A stretch of DNA of 64,000 nucleotides, from contig CAWEXB010000008.1 of the NCBI GenBank assembly GCA_963812915.1, forward strand, positions 62,001 through 126,000, given 5' to 3'. A program made the translations under genes and the position numbers. Shown piece after piece: positions 16,789 to 25,185 of this stretch. This stretch comes from JACVRW01 sp963812915. GTDB taxonomy: Bacteria; Actinomycetota; Thermoleophilia; Solirubrobacterales; Thermoleophilaceae. Under the pieces are notes generated by a model. It was not told the DNA's origin, searched no databases, and saw only the letters and a program-made list of their open reading frames with translations. Position 1 is the first letter of the stretch; each line of letters starts with the position of its first letter.

Positions 16789-17520
16789 ATGCCGAACGGC
16801 GGCGCACTGGTGGCGACCGACGCCTGGAAGTCCACGTTCCCGGGTGCCGTTGTGGGCGCTCTCGTCATGATCGGGGTCCGTAACCCGGAGCGGAGCGCCG
16901 CGCTCGAGACACAGAAGCGTGAGCTCGAGGAGAGGCTGCGTGCGCGCGCCGCCCGGGTGGGGCGCGACGGCGTCGACTCCGAGCCCGCGGTGCGCGCCTA
17001 CGTCGACTACTACCGCACCCACGGCAAGACCTATCACGTGAAGGCGCAGTGGGAATCGGTTGCCGTCAAGGGCAGATCGATCCCAAGCAGGGCGGCGCTC
17101 GTCGAAGCGATGTTCATGGCCGAGCTGAAGAACCTGATCCTGACCGCCGGTCACGACCTCGCCGCCGCGACGCTGCCGGTGCGTGTGGACGTGACGCGCG
17201 AGGAAGATGAGTACGTGCTGATGAACGGCACCGAGCGGTTCCTGGGCGCCGGCGACATGATGATGGTCGACGGCGAGAGCATCATCTCCAGCGTGCTCTA
17301 CGGCCCGGATCGGAGAACCCGCATCGGGCCCGAGACGCGAGAGGTTCTCTTCGCCGTCTATGCACCCGCCGGGGTCGGCGAAAAGGCCGTCCGAGACCAC
17401 CTCGAGGACCTTCGCAGCAACGTCCTCCTCGTGGCCCCGGAGGCGGAGACCCGGCTGCTCGCGACGCTGCCCGCACCACTAGGCCGGGTGGATCGATCTC
17501 AGAGCGACGTCTCGATGTAG
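16789..17520 (+). CDS. B3/4 domain protein (solo PheRS-beta-like tRNA-binding fold)
   Basis: 243 residues. FPGAVVGALVMIGVRNP opens the domain, and NLILTAGHDLAAATLPVRVDV and LFAVYAPAGVGEKAV mark the B3/4 fold found in the phenylalanyl-tRNA synthetase beta chain and in free-standing proteins. A role in aminoacyl-tRNA editing or hydrolysis is plausible for solo members but unproved. The ATG is six bases after TAGGTT (16777-16782), suggesting a leaderless mRNA. Its 3' end overlaps the converging MmcQ gene by 22 bases. Confidence 0.78.
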   Translation: MPNGGALVATDAWKSTFPGAVVGALVMIGVRNPERSAALETQKRELEERLRARAARVGRDGVDSEPAVRAYVDYYRTHGKTYHVKAQWESVAVKGRSIPSRAALVEAMFMAELKNLILTAGHDLAAATLPVRVDVTREEDEYVLMNGTERFLGAGDMMMVDGESIISSVLYGPDRRTRIGPETREVLFAVYAPAGVGEKAVRDHLEDLRSNVLLVAPEAETRLLATLPAPLGRVDRSQSDVSM

Positions 17521-17888
17521 CTTTTGGCCAGCCGCTTCGGCGCGCGTGCGAGCCACGCTTCGACGATCACCTCGCGGAGATCCTCGAGTCCGATCCGGTC
17601 AAGGCGCACCAGGATCGCCGGGTAGCCATCGAAGTGCGGCGTGGTGAAGTAGACGGCGGGGTCATCGGCGAGCAACGCCTCCTTCGCCACGAGGTGCTCC
17701 ACGCGGGCTCCGAGAATCGGTCCGTCCGGCGCGTCGTCGCCGAGCGCTTCGAGGTCCGCCCTCCGCAGCGGGCGCTCCCAGACGAAGCCCTTGTCCTTGA
17801 CTTGCCACTGGCGCAGGTTCCGCGAAACGCGCTCGCTGGTCTCCGGCAACCCCAGCGCGATCCGACGGACGTCGTCCCAGCTCGCCAC
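17499..17888 (-). CDS. MmcQ/YjbR family DNA-binding-like protein
   Basis: 129 residues of the MmcQ/YjbR (CyaY-like) fold: WDDVRRIALGLPETSERVS at the start, VYFTTPHFDGYPAILVRL in the centre, and LREVIVEAWLARAPKRLAKSY at the end. The family is often annotated as DNA-binding without proof. The start is GTG at 17888, seven bases after TAGCCT on the minus strand, again a leaderless pattern. Confidence 0.82.
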   Translation of the reverse strand: MASWDDVRRIALGLPETSERVSRNLRQWQVKDKGFVWERPLRRADLEALGDDAPDGPILGARVEHLVAKEALLADDPAVYFTTPHFDGYPAILVRLDRIGLEDLREVIVEAWLARAPKRLAKSYIETSL

Positions 17889-17911
17889 GCCGCTCAGGCT
17901 AACTCGGATCG

Positions 17912-18697
17912 TCAGCGCGCCGCGGGCTCGCCGAGCAGCTCCGCAAGCGGCCTGATCGCGATGCCTTCGTCTTCCAGGCGGCGCCTCACCGCGCGGGCAA
18001 CGTCCACCGCGTTCGGGGCGTCGCCGTGGAGGCAGAGCGTGGGCACGTCGACCTCGAAGTCGGAGCCGTCGATCTTCGTCAGCTTGCGTTCGCGCACCAG
18101 GCGCAGCGCGCGGGCCGCCACCTGCTCCGGATCCCGGGCCGTCTTGACCGCCTCGATGATCAGCTCGCCGTCGGCGTCGTAGTCGAGGTCGACGAACGCC
18201 TCGGCGACCACCCGCACGCCGTGCCTCGCGGGCCCTCGCAGCACGTCCTCCCGCATCAGAAGCAGCAGCAGGTCGGGATCTACCTCGGCGATCGACCGCG
18301 CGACGGCCTCCGCCAGCTCCGGGTCGCGTGAGCACATGGCGTAGAGCGCCCCGTGTGGCTTCACGTGCCCGAGACGGCCGCCCTCGGCTCGGACGAAGGC
18401 GGCGAGCGCCCCGATCTGGTAGGTGCAGTAGTCGGTCAGGTCGGACGGGGAAACCGCCATCCGCCGGCGGCCGAAGCCGAGCAGGTCCGGGAGGGCCACG
18501 TGCGCGCCGATCTGGACCCCGTGCTCGAGCGCGAGCGCGACGGTCTCGCGCATCGTTCGCGGATCGCCCGCGTGGAACCCGCAGGCGACGCTGGCGGAGG
18601 AGATGAACGGCATGACCCCGGCGTCGTCGCCCAGCTTCCAGCGGCCGAAGCTCTCCCCCATGTCGACGTTGACGTCGATGGCCGGCTGCCGGTTCAT
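17912..18697 (-). CDS. pxpA: 5-oxoprolinase subunit PxpA (LamB/YcsF family)
   Basis: 261 residues, normal for the family. DVNVDMGESFGRWKLGDD, SSASVACGFHAGDP, GAHVALPDLLGFGRR and VKPHGALYAMCS are the conserved metal- and substrate-site motifs of PxpA. With PxpB and PxpC it cleaves 5-oxoproline to glutamate using ATP. Its start overlaps the end of the biotin carboxylase gene by four bases, so the three minus-strand genes (carrier, carboxylase, pxpA) form one operon. Confidence 0.9.
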   Translation of the reverse strand: MNRQPAIDVNVDMGESFGRWKLGDDAGVMPFISSASVACGFHAGDPRTMRETVALALEHGVQIGAHVALPDLLGFGRRRMAVSPSDLTDYCTYQIGALAAFVRAEGGRLGHVKPHGALYAMCSRDPELAEAVARSIAEVDPDLLLLLMREDVLRGPARHGVRVVAEAFVDLDYDADGELIIEAVKTARDPEQVAARALRLVRERKLTKIDGSDFEVDVPTLCLHGDAPNAVDVARAVRRRLEDEGIAIRPLAELLGEPAAR

Positions 18698-20058
18698 GCG
18701 GTCTCCCCCACCTCCCGCCGCGACGCGAGGAGCTCCTCGAGGTAGCCCGTGTGGACATCGCCGGCCACGACCCGCTCATCCTCCACCAGGCGGAGATGGA
18801 GTGGGATGGTCGTCGCCACGCCCTCGATCCTGAACTCCTCGAGCGCGCGGCGACCGCGGCGCAGCGCCTGCTCCCGTGTGGGCGCCCAGACCATCAGCTT
18901 CGCGATGAGTGAGTCGTAGAACGGCGGGACCGCATAGCCCGGGTATATCGCTGTGTCGATCCGGACGCCCGGGCCGCCGGGCAGCTCGAGGCTCTCGATC
19001 CGCCCCGGGGCGGGCTGGAAGTCACGCTCCGGATCCTCGGCGTTCACGCGGAACTCGACCGAGCTGCCGTTCGGCCTCACGTCGTCCTGCGAGAGCTCGA
19101 GCGGCTCGCCCGCCGCCACGCGCAGCTGCTCGCGAACCAGATCGGTGCCGGTGACCATCTCCGTAACGCCGTGCTCGACCTGGAGGCGCGTGTTCATCTC
19201 GATGAAGTAGAAGCGGTCGTCCTCGTCCACGAGGAACTCGACGGTCCCCGCGCTCGTGTACTCCACCGCTTCCGCCAGCCGGACCGCGGCCCGGGCCATG
19301 GCCTCACGCGTCGAGGGATCGAGCGCGGGCGAGGGCGACTCCTCCACCAGCTTCTGGCGGCGTCGCTGGAGCGAGCACTCGCGCTCGTAGAAATGCACGA
19401 CCTTGCCGTGGCGGTCGCCGACCACCTGTATCTCCACGTGGCGCGCCCGCTCGAGGAGCTTCTCGACATAGAGCGAGCCGTCACCGAAGGCCGCCTCCGC
19501 CTCGCGAGCGGCGTCGCCCACCAGCCCCCGCAGGTCATCGGCGTCGTGCGCGATCCTGATTCCACGCCCGCCACCCCCGGCCGCCGCCTTCACCATCACC
19601 GGATAGCCGACCCCGTCGGCCCCGCGCAGACTCGCCTCGAGATCGGCGGATGCGTCGGTCCCCGGGACGACCGGAACGCCGGCGTCGCGGGCGAGGCGCC
19701 GGGCCGCGGCCTTGTCCCCCATCGCCGCGATCGCTCCCGCCGGGGGACCGACGAAGGTGATGCCCGCCGCCTCGCATGCCTCCGCGAAGCGGGCGCTCTC
19801 AGACAGGAACCCGTAGCCCGGATGGATGGCGTCGGCGTCCGTCTCGCGCGCGGCGTCGATCAGCTTCTCGGCGTTCAGGTAGGACTCGCGCGCGTGCGGC
19901 TTGCCGATAGCGACGGCCTCGTCGGCCTCGCGGACGTGGAGTGCATCCCGATCGGCGTCCGAGTAGACGGCGACCGTGGCGAGCTCCAGCTCGCGACAGG
20001 TGCGGATGACGCGGAGAGCGATCTCGCTGCGGTTGGCGATCAGGACCTTGCGCATCAC
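18694..20058 (-). CDS. accC: Biotin carboxylase subunit
   Basis: 454 residues, ATP-grasp enzyme that carboxylates carrier-bound biotin. KVLIANRSEIALRVIRTCRELE, GYGFLSE, the Gly-rich loop AAAGGGGRG, ERECSLQRRRQKLVEE and FIEMNTRLQVEHGVTE are all present, including the ATP and bicarbonate site residues. It overlaps both neighbours by four bases. In this context it probably serves the PxpC-like carboxyltransferase homologue rather than acetyl-CoA carboxylase; the symbol refers to homology. Confidence 0.9.
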   Translation of the reverse strand: MMRKVLIANRSEIALRVIRTCRELELATVAVYSDADRDALHVREADEAVAIGKPHARESYLNAEKLIDAARETDADAIHPGYGFLSESARFAEACEAAGITFVGPPAGAIAAMGDKAAARRLARDAGVPVVPGTDASADLEASLRGADGVGYPVMVKAAAGGGGRGIRIAHDADDLRGLVGDAAREAEAAFGDGSLYVEKLLERARHVEIQVVGDRHGKVVHFYERECSLQRRRQKLVEESPSPALDPSTREAMARAAVRLAEAVEYTSAGTVEFLVDEDDRFYFIEMNTRLQVEHGVTEMVTGTDLVREQLRVAAGEPLELSQDDVRPNGSSVEFRVNAEDPERDFQPAPGRIESLELPGGPGVRIDTAIYPGYAVPPFYDSLIAKLMVWAPTREQALRRGRRALEEFRIEGVATTIPLHLRLVEDERVVAGDVHTGYLEELLASRREVGETA

Positions 20059-20303
20059 CCGTCGCCCAGCGCAACCACGTCCTGACCGGCCTCCACCGCA
20101 TCCTCGTTCTCGACGAGAAAGCTCTCGATCACCCCGTCTTGGTCGCTCTTTACCTCGTTGAAGCTCTTCATCACCTCGACGAGACCGACGATGTCCCCGC
20201 TGGAGACTCGATCTCCCTCGTTCACGAACGTGTCTTCGTCGGGGCTGGGGCGCCGGTAGAAGGTGCCCGGCATCGGCGCCTTGATCGTCCTGCGGTCAGC
20301 CAT
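20055..20303 (-). CDS. accB: Short biotin carboxyl carrier protein
   Basis: 82 residues, only the biotinyl domain: IKAPMPGTFYRRPSPDEDTF, GDIVGLVEVMKSFNEVKS with the biotin-accepting Lys46, then FLVENEDAVEAGQDV. EVMKS replaces the common EAMKM, a variant seen in carriers of this locus type. Usual AccB proteins are about twice as long with a Pro-rich linker; here none exists. The start is fixed by GAGCGAGGGCAG. It is first in the minus-strand operon with the carboxylase and pxpA. Confidence 0.88.
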   Translation of the reverse strand: MADRRTIKAPMPGTFYRRPSPDEDTFVNEGDRVSSGDIVGLVEVMKSFNEVKSDQDGVIESFLVENEDAVEAGQDVVALGDG

Positions 20304-20363
20304 CTGCCCTCGCTCTACCCGGCTGGGGCCTAGTACAACCGCGCCACGGGTAACGGGGAAGCA

Positions 20364-20798
20364 ATGAGCACCGCCGCCTCGGCCATCGTCGACCAGCGGC
20401 CCGCCACGGAGGGCAAGCCCAGCATCGTCTATCGCCACGCCGGCGATCGCGCCCTGCTCGTGGAGTACGGCGATATGGATCTCGATCTAACGCTCAACTT
20501 CTTCGTGCTGGCGGTGGACCGGTCGCTCCCGATCTTCGACCTCGACTCGCGGAACTCCGCCTTCGTGGATAGCCCGTTCCTCCTGCGTGCGGGGGATCGG
20601 GTGACGTTCGGGCGAGTCGAGGAGGAGGAGCTCGACAGCATGTGGGAGGACGTGCAGGCCGACCGCTACACGTACGAGATCGAGGATGGGAGCTTCAACG
20701 TCGGCGCATACCTCGAGTGGCTGCCGGAGGTGAAGGACGAGGCGGCGGAGCGGCGCAGGCGCTGGGCGGAGGCGTCGGCAGCCACCCCGATCCCCTAG
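20364..20798 (+). CDS. PxpB-like (allophanate hydrolase subunit 1) protein with internal deletion
   Basis: 144 residues. Residues ~20-53 (YRHAGDRALLVEYGDMDLDL) match the N-terminus of PxpB/KipI-type proteins, and residues ~55-135 (DSPFLLRAGDRVTF to FNVGAYLEWLPEV) match their C-terminus. The central body, with the LGFxPGFPYLG and PAGSVGI-type motifs, is missing, yet the frame is intact. Members of this type normally have 200-300 residues or more. The start follows GGGGAAGCA; pxpC follows after two bases. Either a real in-frame deletion or an assembly collapse. Confidence 0.7.
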   Translation: MSTAASAIVDQRPATEGKPSIVYRHAGDRALLVEYGDMDLDLTLNFFVLAVDRSLPIFDLDSRNSAFVDSPFLLRAGDRVTFGRVEEEELDSMWEDVQADRYTYEIEDGSFNVGAYLEWLPEVKDEAAERRRRWAEASAATPIP

Positions 20799-20800
20799 CG

Positions 20801-21796
20801 ATGCCCGACGAGCGCCAAAGAGAGGTCGAGGTCCTCGAGGGCGGCATCCAGACGACCGTCCAGGACTACCCCGGCCGGCCGGGGATGCTTCGGTATGGCC
20901 TGTTTCCGGCCGGTCCGATGGATCACTTCGCGTTCCGCGCGGCCAATCTGCTGGTCGGAAACCCGGCCTCGGCCGCCGCTCTGGAGGTGGCCCTCGGCAA
21001 CTTCACGGTCAGGTTCGAGACGGAGGCGACGGTGGCGGTCTGCGGCGCTGAGACCGAGACGACCATCGACGGCGAGCGAATCCCGGCCTGGGAGAGCCGC
21101 CGCGTGGGTCCGGGAGCCGAGCTCCGGCTGGAGTTCGCCCAAGGTCCGGGCTTCCGCATGTACGTCGCGGTCTCGGGCGGCGTCGACGTCCCCCAATTCT
21201 TCGGCTCGCGGTCGACCTACACGATGGGAGCGCTGGGAGGCCTCGAGGGACGAGCGCTACGTCAGGGCGACCGGCTCGCGCTCGGCGAGGAACGCGCCGA
21301 CGGCGACCCGCGGCGCCTCAAGCAGTCGGCGCGTCCGACGTACGCACGCGAGTGGGAGATCGAGGCGATCCGGGGACCACAGGCCTCGCCCGATTACCTG
21401 ACCGAGGCGGACATGGAGACTTTCTTCGGCCGCTCCTGGCCGGTCAACCCCAACTCCGACCGTACCGGGATCCGGCTCGAGTCGCACAAGTTCGAGTGGG
21501 CCCGCGAGGGCGGCGGAATCGCCGGCGGCCACCCGTCCAACATCCTCGACAACAGCTACCCCGTGGGTGCGGTGAACATCAACGGCGACCTCCCCGTCAT
21601 CCTCGGTCCGGACGGTCCGACGGCCGGCGGGTTCGTCGTCGCCGCGACGGTCGCGCAAGCGGGACTCTGGAAGATCGGACAGCTGCGGCCGGTCGGCGAT
21701 ACGGTGCGCTTCCGCGAGGTGACGATCGAGGAGGCCGTCGACCTCGGCAACGAGCTCGGCCGGCGCCTGACCGAGGAGAGCCTCGAGGACGCCTGA
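20801..21796 (+). CDS. pxpC: 5-oxoprolinase subunit PxpC / biotin-dependent carboxyltransferase family
   Basis: 331 residues. GGIQTTVQDYPGRPGMLRYGLFPAGPMDHFAFRAANLLVGN is the family N-terminus (shortened quote: VQDYPGRPGMLRYG), then AVSGGVDVPQFFGSRSTYTMG, and SNILDNSYPVGAVNINGD near the end. The family covers KipA, PxpC and urea amidolyase carboxyltransferase halves. The start ATG at 20801 was chosen because homology begins there; a longer frame to 20642 overlaps pxpB. Confidence 0.88.
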   Translation: MPDERQREVEVLEGGIQTTVQDYPGRPGMLRYGLFPAGPMDHFAFRAANLLVGNPASAAALEVALGNFTVRFETEATVAVCGAETETTIDGERIPAWESRRVGPGAELRLEFAQGPGFRMYVAVSGGVDVPQFFGSRSTYTMGALGGLEGRALRQGDRLALGEERADGDPRRLKQSARPTYAREWEIEAIRGPQASPDYLTEADMETFFGRSWPVNPNSDRTGIRLESHKFEWAREGGGIAGGHPSNILDNSYPVGAVNINGDLPVILGPDGPTAGGFVVAATVAQAGLWKIGQLRPVGDTVRFREVTIEEAVDLGNELGRRLTEESLEDA

Positions 21797-21821
21797 CTCA
21801 GGCCACAGCCCAGGAAGCCAG

Positions 21822-22250
21822 TCACCCCGGCAGCAGGTCAGAGGCGTAGTGAGAAGCCGCCTCCTCGGAAGTGACGGGGATCACCTGGACCACGTCGACC
21901 GCGACCTCGTTCGGATCGTGGGTGATGAAGTGACGCTGGCCCCAGTCCTCGTCGCGAAGCGACAGCTCGATGGGAAGGCCACGCGCCTGCGCGCGCCCGT
22001 AGACGGCGTCGACGTCGTCGACCTCGATCGTGACCAGGACGCCCGCTGCGCGCCGCCTGAACACGGGCGGCACGGACTCGTGGTCGCTCGCGACCAGCCC
22101 GAGCTGCGCTGCCGGAGTGGTGGACGAGAGCAGTTGCACGTACCAGTCGGCCTCGAAGGCGATTCGCATGCCAAGCAGGTCGGCGTAGAAGTCGCGCGAC
22201 TCGGCGAGTCGGTCGGTCATGAGGACAGGGAAGACGGCGTTGACTTTCAT
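21822..22250 (-). CDS. VOC family protein (glyoxalase-like)
   Basis: 142 residues with two beta-alpha-beta-beta-beta units: FPVLMTDRLAESRDFYADLLGMRIAFE and GVLVTIEVDDVDAVYGRAQARG, ending FITHDPNEVAVDVVQVI. VOC proteins are metal-dependent lyases, dioxygenases or drug-binding proteins. It overlaps the MerR gene by four bases (ATGA), so the MerR protein probably controls it. The substrate is unknown. Confidence 0.85.
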   Translation of the reverse strand: MKVNAVFPVLMTDRLAESRDFYADLLGMRIAFEADWYVQLLSSTTPAAQLGLVASDHESVPPVFRRRAAGVLVTIEVDDVDAVYGRAQARGLPIELSLRDEDWGQRHFITHDPNEVAVDVVQVIPVTSEEAASHYASDLLPG

Positions 22251-23104
22251 CTGGAGACCTCCTCGGTTGGTTGTGGTGCTCTGGTCGGGACTCCTCGAGC
22301 CTGGATCGGCAGGGCGACCTCGGTCCGAACGCTGTCCGAATCCACCAGCGCCGGATCGTCGACGTAGGTCTCCCGCACCGTCTCTGCGGGTGTCAGGGCG
22401 CGCTCATGCGCATAGGCCAAGAGCGGGAAGTAGGCGAGCTGAAGCTCGGCGTAGTCGCCACGGTGGGTCGTCACGGCCAGCCGCGTGGCACTGAGGCGCT
22501 CGCGTTCCAGGCCGCTAAGCGGACCCTGCGCCACTCCTTCGTCGATGCCGACGAAGAAGTGGATCTCACCCTCCAGCTCGAGCGGATAGATACCCACCAC
22601 CGGTGGACCGCCCGGCGCTCCCGCCTCGGGGACAGCTTCGAGGAGCGTGGCGATCTGCGCGCGTGCCGTTGACTCGAGCGCCTCCGCCTCGCATGTGCCG
22701 CGCAGCCCGATCAGCTCGCGTGCGGGATCTGCCCGCTCGGCCACCTCGTACGGCAGCAGGTCGTGGGCACCCATCAGCCGCTCGAGCGATCGCAGCGTCT
22801 GGCGGCCTCGCTCGACCCCGCGCTCGATTCGCTCCCGTTGGCGCTCGAGGAGCACGACCGACTGCGGCTCGTCGGCGACGAGCAGCTCGTGCACGTCCGA
22901 CAGGGGAACGTCGAGCGAGCGCAGGAGCGCGATCGTGATGGCGGTCCGCGCCTGGCCGCGGTGGTAGTAGCGGTAGCCAGAATCGGGATCCACGTACGCG
23001 GGGGCGAGCAAGCCCAGCTCGTCGTAGCTGCGCAGCTGCTTGACGCTGAGGCGCACCCGCCGTGCGAATTCGCCGATCCCGATCAGCTCATGAGGTTTCG
23101 CCAC
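22247..23104 (-). CDS. MerR family regulator with GyrI-like effector domain
   Basis: 285 residues. IGIGEFARRVRLSVKQLRSYDELGLLAP is the winged HTH, YRYYHRGQ the wing, followed by a coiled coil (~80-120) and a C-terminal effector-binding domain (~125-270) like BmrR. Such regulators activate promoters when a hydrophobic cation or other ligand binds. The downstream VOC gene is in the same operon; the ABC exporter on the other side is a possible second target. Confidence 0.86.
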   Translation of the reverse strand: MAKPHELIGIGEFARRVRLSVKQLRSYDELGLLAPAYVDPDSGYRYYHRGQARTAITIALLRSLDVPLSDVHELLVADEPQSVVLLERQRERIERGVERGRQTLRSLERLMGAHDLLPYEVAERADPARELIGLRGTCEAEALESTARAQIATLLEAVPEAGAPGGPPVVGIYPLELEGEIHFFVGIDEGVAQGPLSGLERERLSATRLAVTTHRGDYAELQLAYFPLLAYAHERALTPAETVRETYVDDPALVDSDSVRTEVALPIQARGVPTRAPQPTEEVSR

Positions 23105-23152
23105 GCGCCGAGTATCGAGCCTGCCCCGAGGGGAGAGTCAAGCGCCTCCAGC

Positions 23153-23337
23153 TCAGGCGGCGCGGAGCTCCGCCGCGCCCAGCGCCGGCGAGATGGACGT
23201 TGCGGCGGCGCCGCGCGCGCCTGCGCGAGCTCCGCGTCGAGGCGGCCGGCGGGCAGGCGGCCGGCGATGAAGGAGGCGAGCACGCGCTGCTCGCCACTCG
23301 TGAGAGATCTCGGTGCGATCCTGGGACGGCGGGCCAT
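23153..23337 (-). pseudogene. Short helical protein gene with a probable frameshift
   Basis: From ATG at 23337 the frame reads RSLTSGEQRVLASFIAGRLP and DAELAQARAA with strong third-position GC. It then becomes Arg/Pro-rich, while the neighbouring frame continues as ATSISPALGAAELRAA and stops at 23153. One surplus base near 23205 would join both into a ~60-residue protein. I do not recognise the family. It diverges from the ABC exporter with an operator-like palindrome between them. Confidence 0.35.
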
Positions 23338-23392
23338 TGTCCACGTCGTTCGCCCTACGCCCGAGGGCTCCTGCAAGCGGGTGCTGCAGACC

Positions 23393-23408
23393 TTACTTCA
23401 TAAAGTAA
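23393..23408. promoter_or_regulatory. Perfect inverted repeat, probable operator of the ABC exporter
   Basis: TTACTT and AAGTAA flank four bases (CATA), 14 bases before the exporter ATG, within an AT-rich patch of a very GC-rich genome. AAGTAA is repeated directly at once downstream. TAATAG (23411-23416) could be the -10 box. The position fits a repressor site. Confidence 0.6.
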
Positions 23409-23421
23409 AGTAATAGCTTGG

Positions 23422-25185
23422 ATGAAGACGTTCTGGCGCCTGCTCTCCTTCCTGCGCCCCTACCGCCGCGGCGTCGTTGTGTCCTTCGTTCTCGCGGCCG
23501 CGGCGATGGGCGTGGGAGTGCTGGTGCCCTACCTGGTCGGTCGGACCGTCGACGAGATCCGCCAGGGGGCCGTCGACCTCTGGCCGCTGGCCCTCGCCGT
23601 GGCCGGAGCCGGGGTGTTGCGACTCGCCTTCAGCGTGTCGCGCAGGCTGGTGGCCGGCCGCGTGTCGCTCGGAGTGGAGTACGACCTGCGCAACCGGATC
23701 TACGAGCATCTGCACTCGCTCGAGCTCGCCTTCTTCGACTCCCAGCAGACCGGGCAGCTGATGTCGCGCGCGACGGTCGACCTCCAGTCCGTCCGCTTCT
23801 TCCTCGGCTACGGGTTGATCTTCATCATGCAGTCGGCGCTGACGATCCTGATCGCCGCGGGCGTGATGGTCGCCGTCAATCCTGGACTCGCGGCGGTCTC
23901 GCTCGCGCCGATGCCGTTCGTCGTCTGGGTGGCGTTCCGCTACGGGCGGCGCAACCGCCCGGCCACCCAGGAGGTCCAGCAGCGGATCGCCGAGCTCACG
24001 GCCGAGGCCGAGGAGAACGTGTCCGGCGTACGCGTGGTCAAGGCGTTCGCACAGGAGCAGCGACAGCTGCGGCGCTTCCGGCACGCCGTGAGGCGGGTGT
24101 TCGACCAGTCGATGGTCTCTACCCGGCTGCGCGCCTTCTACAGCCCCTTCATCGACTTCCTGCCCCAGCTTGGCCTCGCCGCCGTGCTTCTCGTCGGGGG
24201 CCGACAGGCGATCAACGGGACGATCAGCGTCGGCGAGTTCGTCGCCTTCTACGGCTACGTGCTGCTGCTCACCTCGCCGATGCGGATGCTCGGCATGGCG
24301 CTCGGCATGGCCCAGCGTGCGGTCGCGAGCGGGGCGCGAGTATTCGAGCTGCTCGACCGCCGGCCGCGGGTTACGGCGCCGCCGGACGCGCCCGCGCTGC
24401 CGCCCGGCGCCGGGCGGGTCGAGCTGCGAGGGGTCGACTTCGGCTACGAGGGCGGCGAGCCCGTGCTGCGGGGGATCGATCTCGACGTCGAGCCGGGCCG
24501 CACAGTCGCCCTCGTCGGCCCGACCGGCTCGGGGAAGACGACGCTGGTGATGCTGATCCCGCGCCTCTATGACGTCGACGCCGGCGCAGTGCTCGTCGAC
24601 GGCGTCGACGTGCGCACCGTCGACCCCGCCTCGCTGCGACGCGAGGTTGCGGTTGTCTCCGACGACGCCTTCCTCTTCACGGCCAGCCTCGGCGAGAACA
24701 TCGCCTACGCGCGGGCGGACGCGAGCGACGAGGAGATCCTCGCCGCCGCCGAGCGCGCGGGGCTCGGGGAGCTGCTCGACGACCTCCCCGACGGCCTCGA
24801 CACGCTGGTGGGCGAGCGCGGACTCACCCTCTCGGGAGGCCAGCGCCAGCGCGTGGCGATCGCACGCGCCCTGCTCGCGGAGCCGCGCATCCTGATCCTC
24901 GACGACGCGACCTCGAGCGTCGACGCCACCACGGAGAGCCGCATCAAGGCGGCGCTGCGGGAGGTCATGGAGGGACGCACCACGTTCGTCATCGCCCATC
25001 GGTTGTCCACGATCGCCCTGGCCGACGAGGTGGTGGTGCTCGAGGGAGGCGGCGTGGCGGCGCGCGGCACGCACTCGGCGCTGCTGGAGGGCTCGGAGCT
25101 GTACCGGGAGATCGCGGAGAAGGGGCTGCCCGACCAGGTCTTCCTCACGCGCGCGGACCCCGAGCGGGAGGTGGCGGGACTGTGA
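23422..25185 (+). CDS. ABC exporter half, degenerate-site subunit
   Basis: 587 residues: six-helix transmembrane domain (~1-320) and an ABC domain. Walker A is GPTGSGKTT (~366-374), signature LSGGQ (~470), and Walker B ends ILILDDATS, so Asp495 stands where the catalytic Glu should be. The H-loop is present (VIAHRLST). This is the pattern of one partner in heterodimeric type IV exporters (lipid or multidrug). GTGA overlap joins it to the second half. An operator-like repeat lies just upstream. Confidence 0.9.
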   Translation: MKTFWRLLSFLRPYRRGVVVSFVLAAAAMGVGVLVPYLVGRTVDEIRQGAVDLWPLALAVAGAGVLRLAFSVSRRLVAGRVSLGVEYDLRNRIYEHLHSLELAFFDSQQTGQLMSRATVDLQSVRFFLGYGLIFIMQSALTILIAAGVMVAVNPGLAAVSLAPMPFVVWVAFRYGRRNRPATQEVQQRIAELTAEAEENVSGVRVVKAFAQEQRQLRRFRHAVRRVFDQSMVSTRLRAFYSPFIDFLPQLGLAAVLLVGGRQAINGTISVGEFVAFYGYVLLLTSPMRMLGMALGMAQRAVASGARVFELLDRRPRVTAPPDAPALPPGAGRVELRGVDFGYEGGEPVLRGIDLDVEPGRTVALVGPTGSGKTTLVMLIPRLYDVDAGAVLVDGVDVRTVDPASLRREVAVVSDDAFLFTASLGENIAYARADASDEEILAAAERAGLGELLDDLPDGLDTLVGERGLTLSGGQRQRVAIARALLAEPRILILDDATSSVDATTESRIKAALREVMEGRTTFVIAHRLSTIALADEVVVLEGGGVAARGTHSALLEGSELYREIAEKGLPDQVFLTRADPEREVAGL

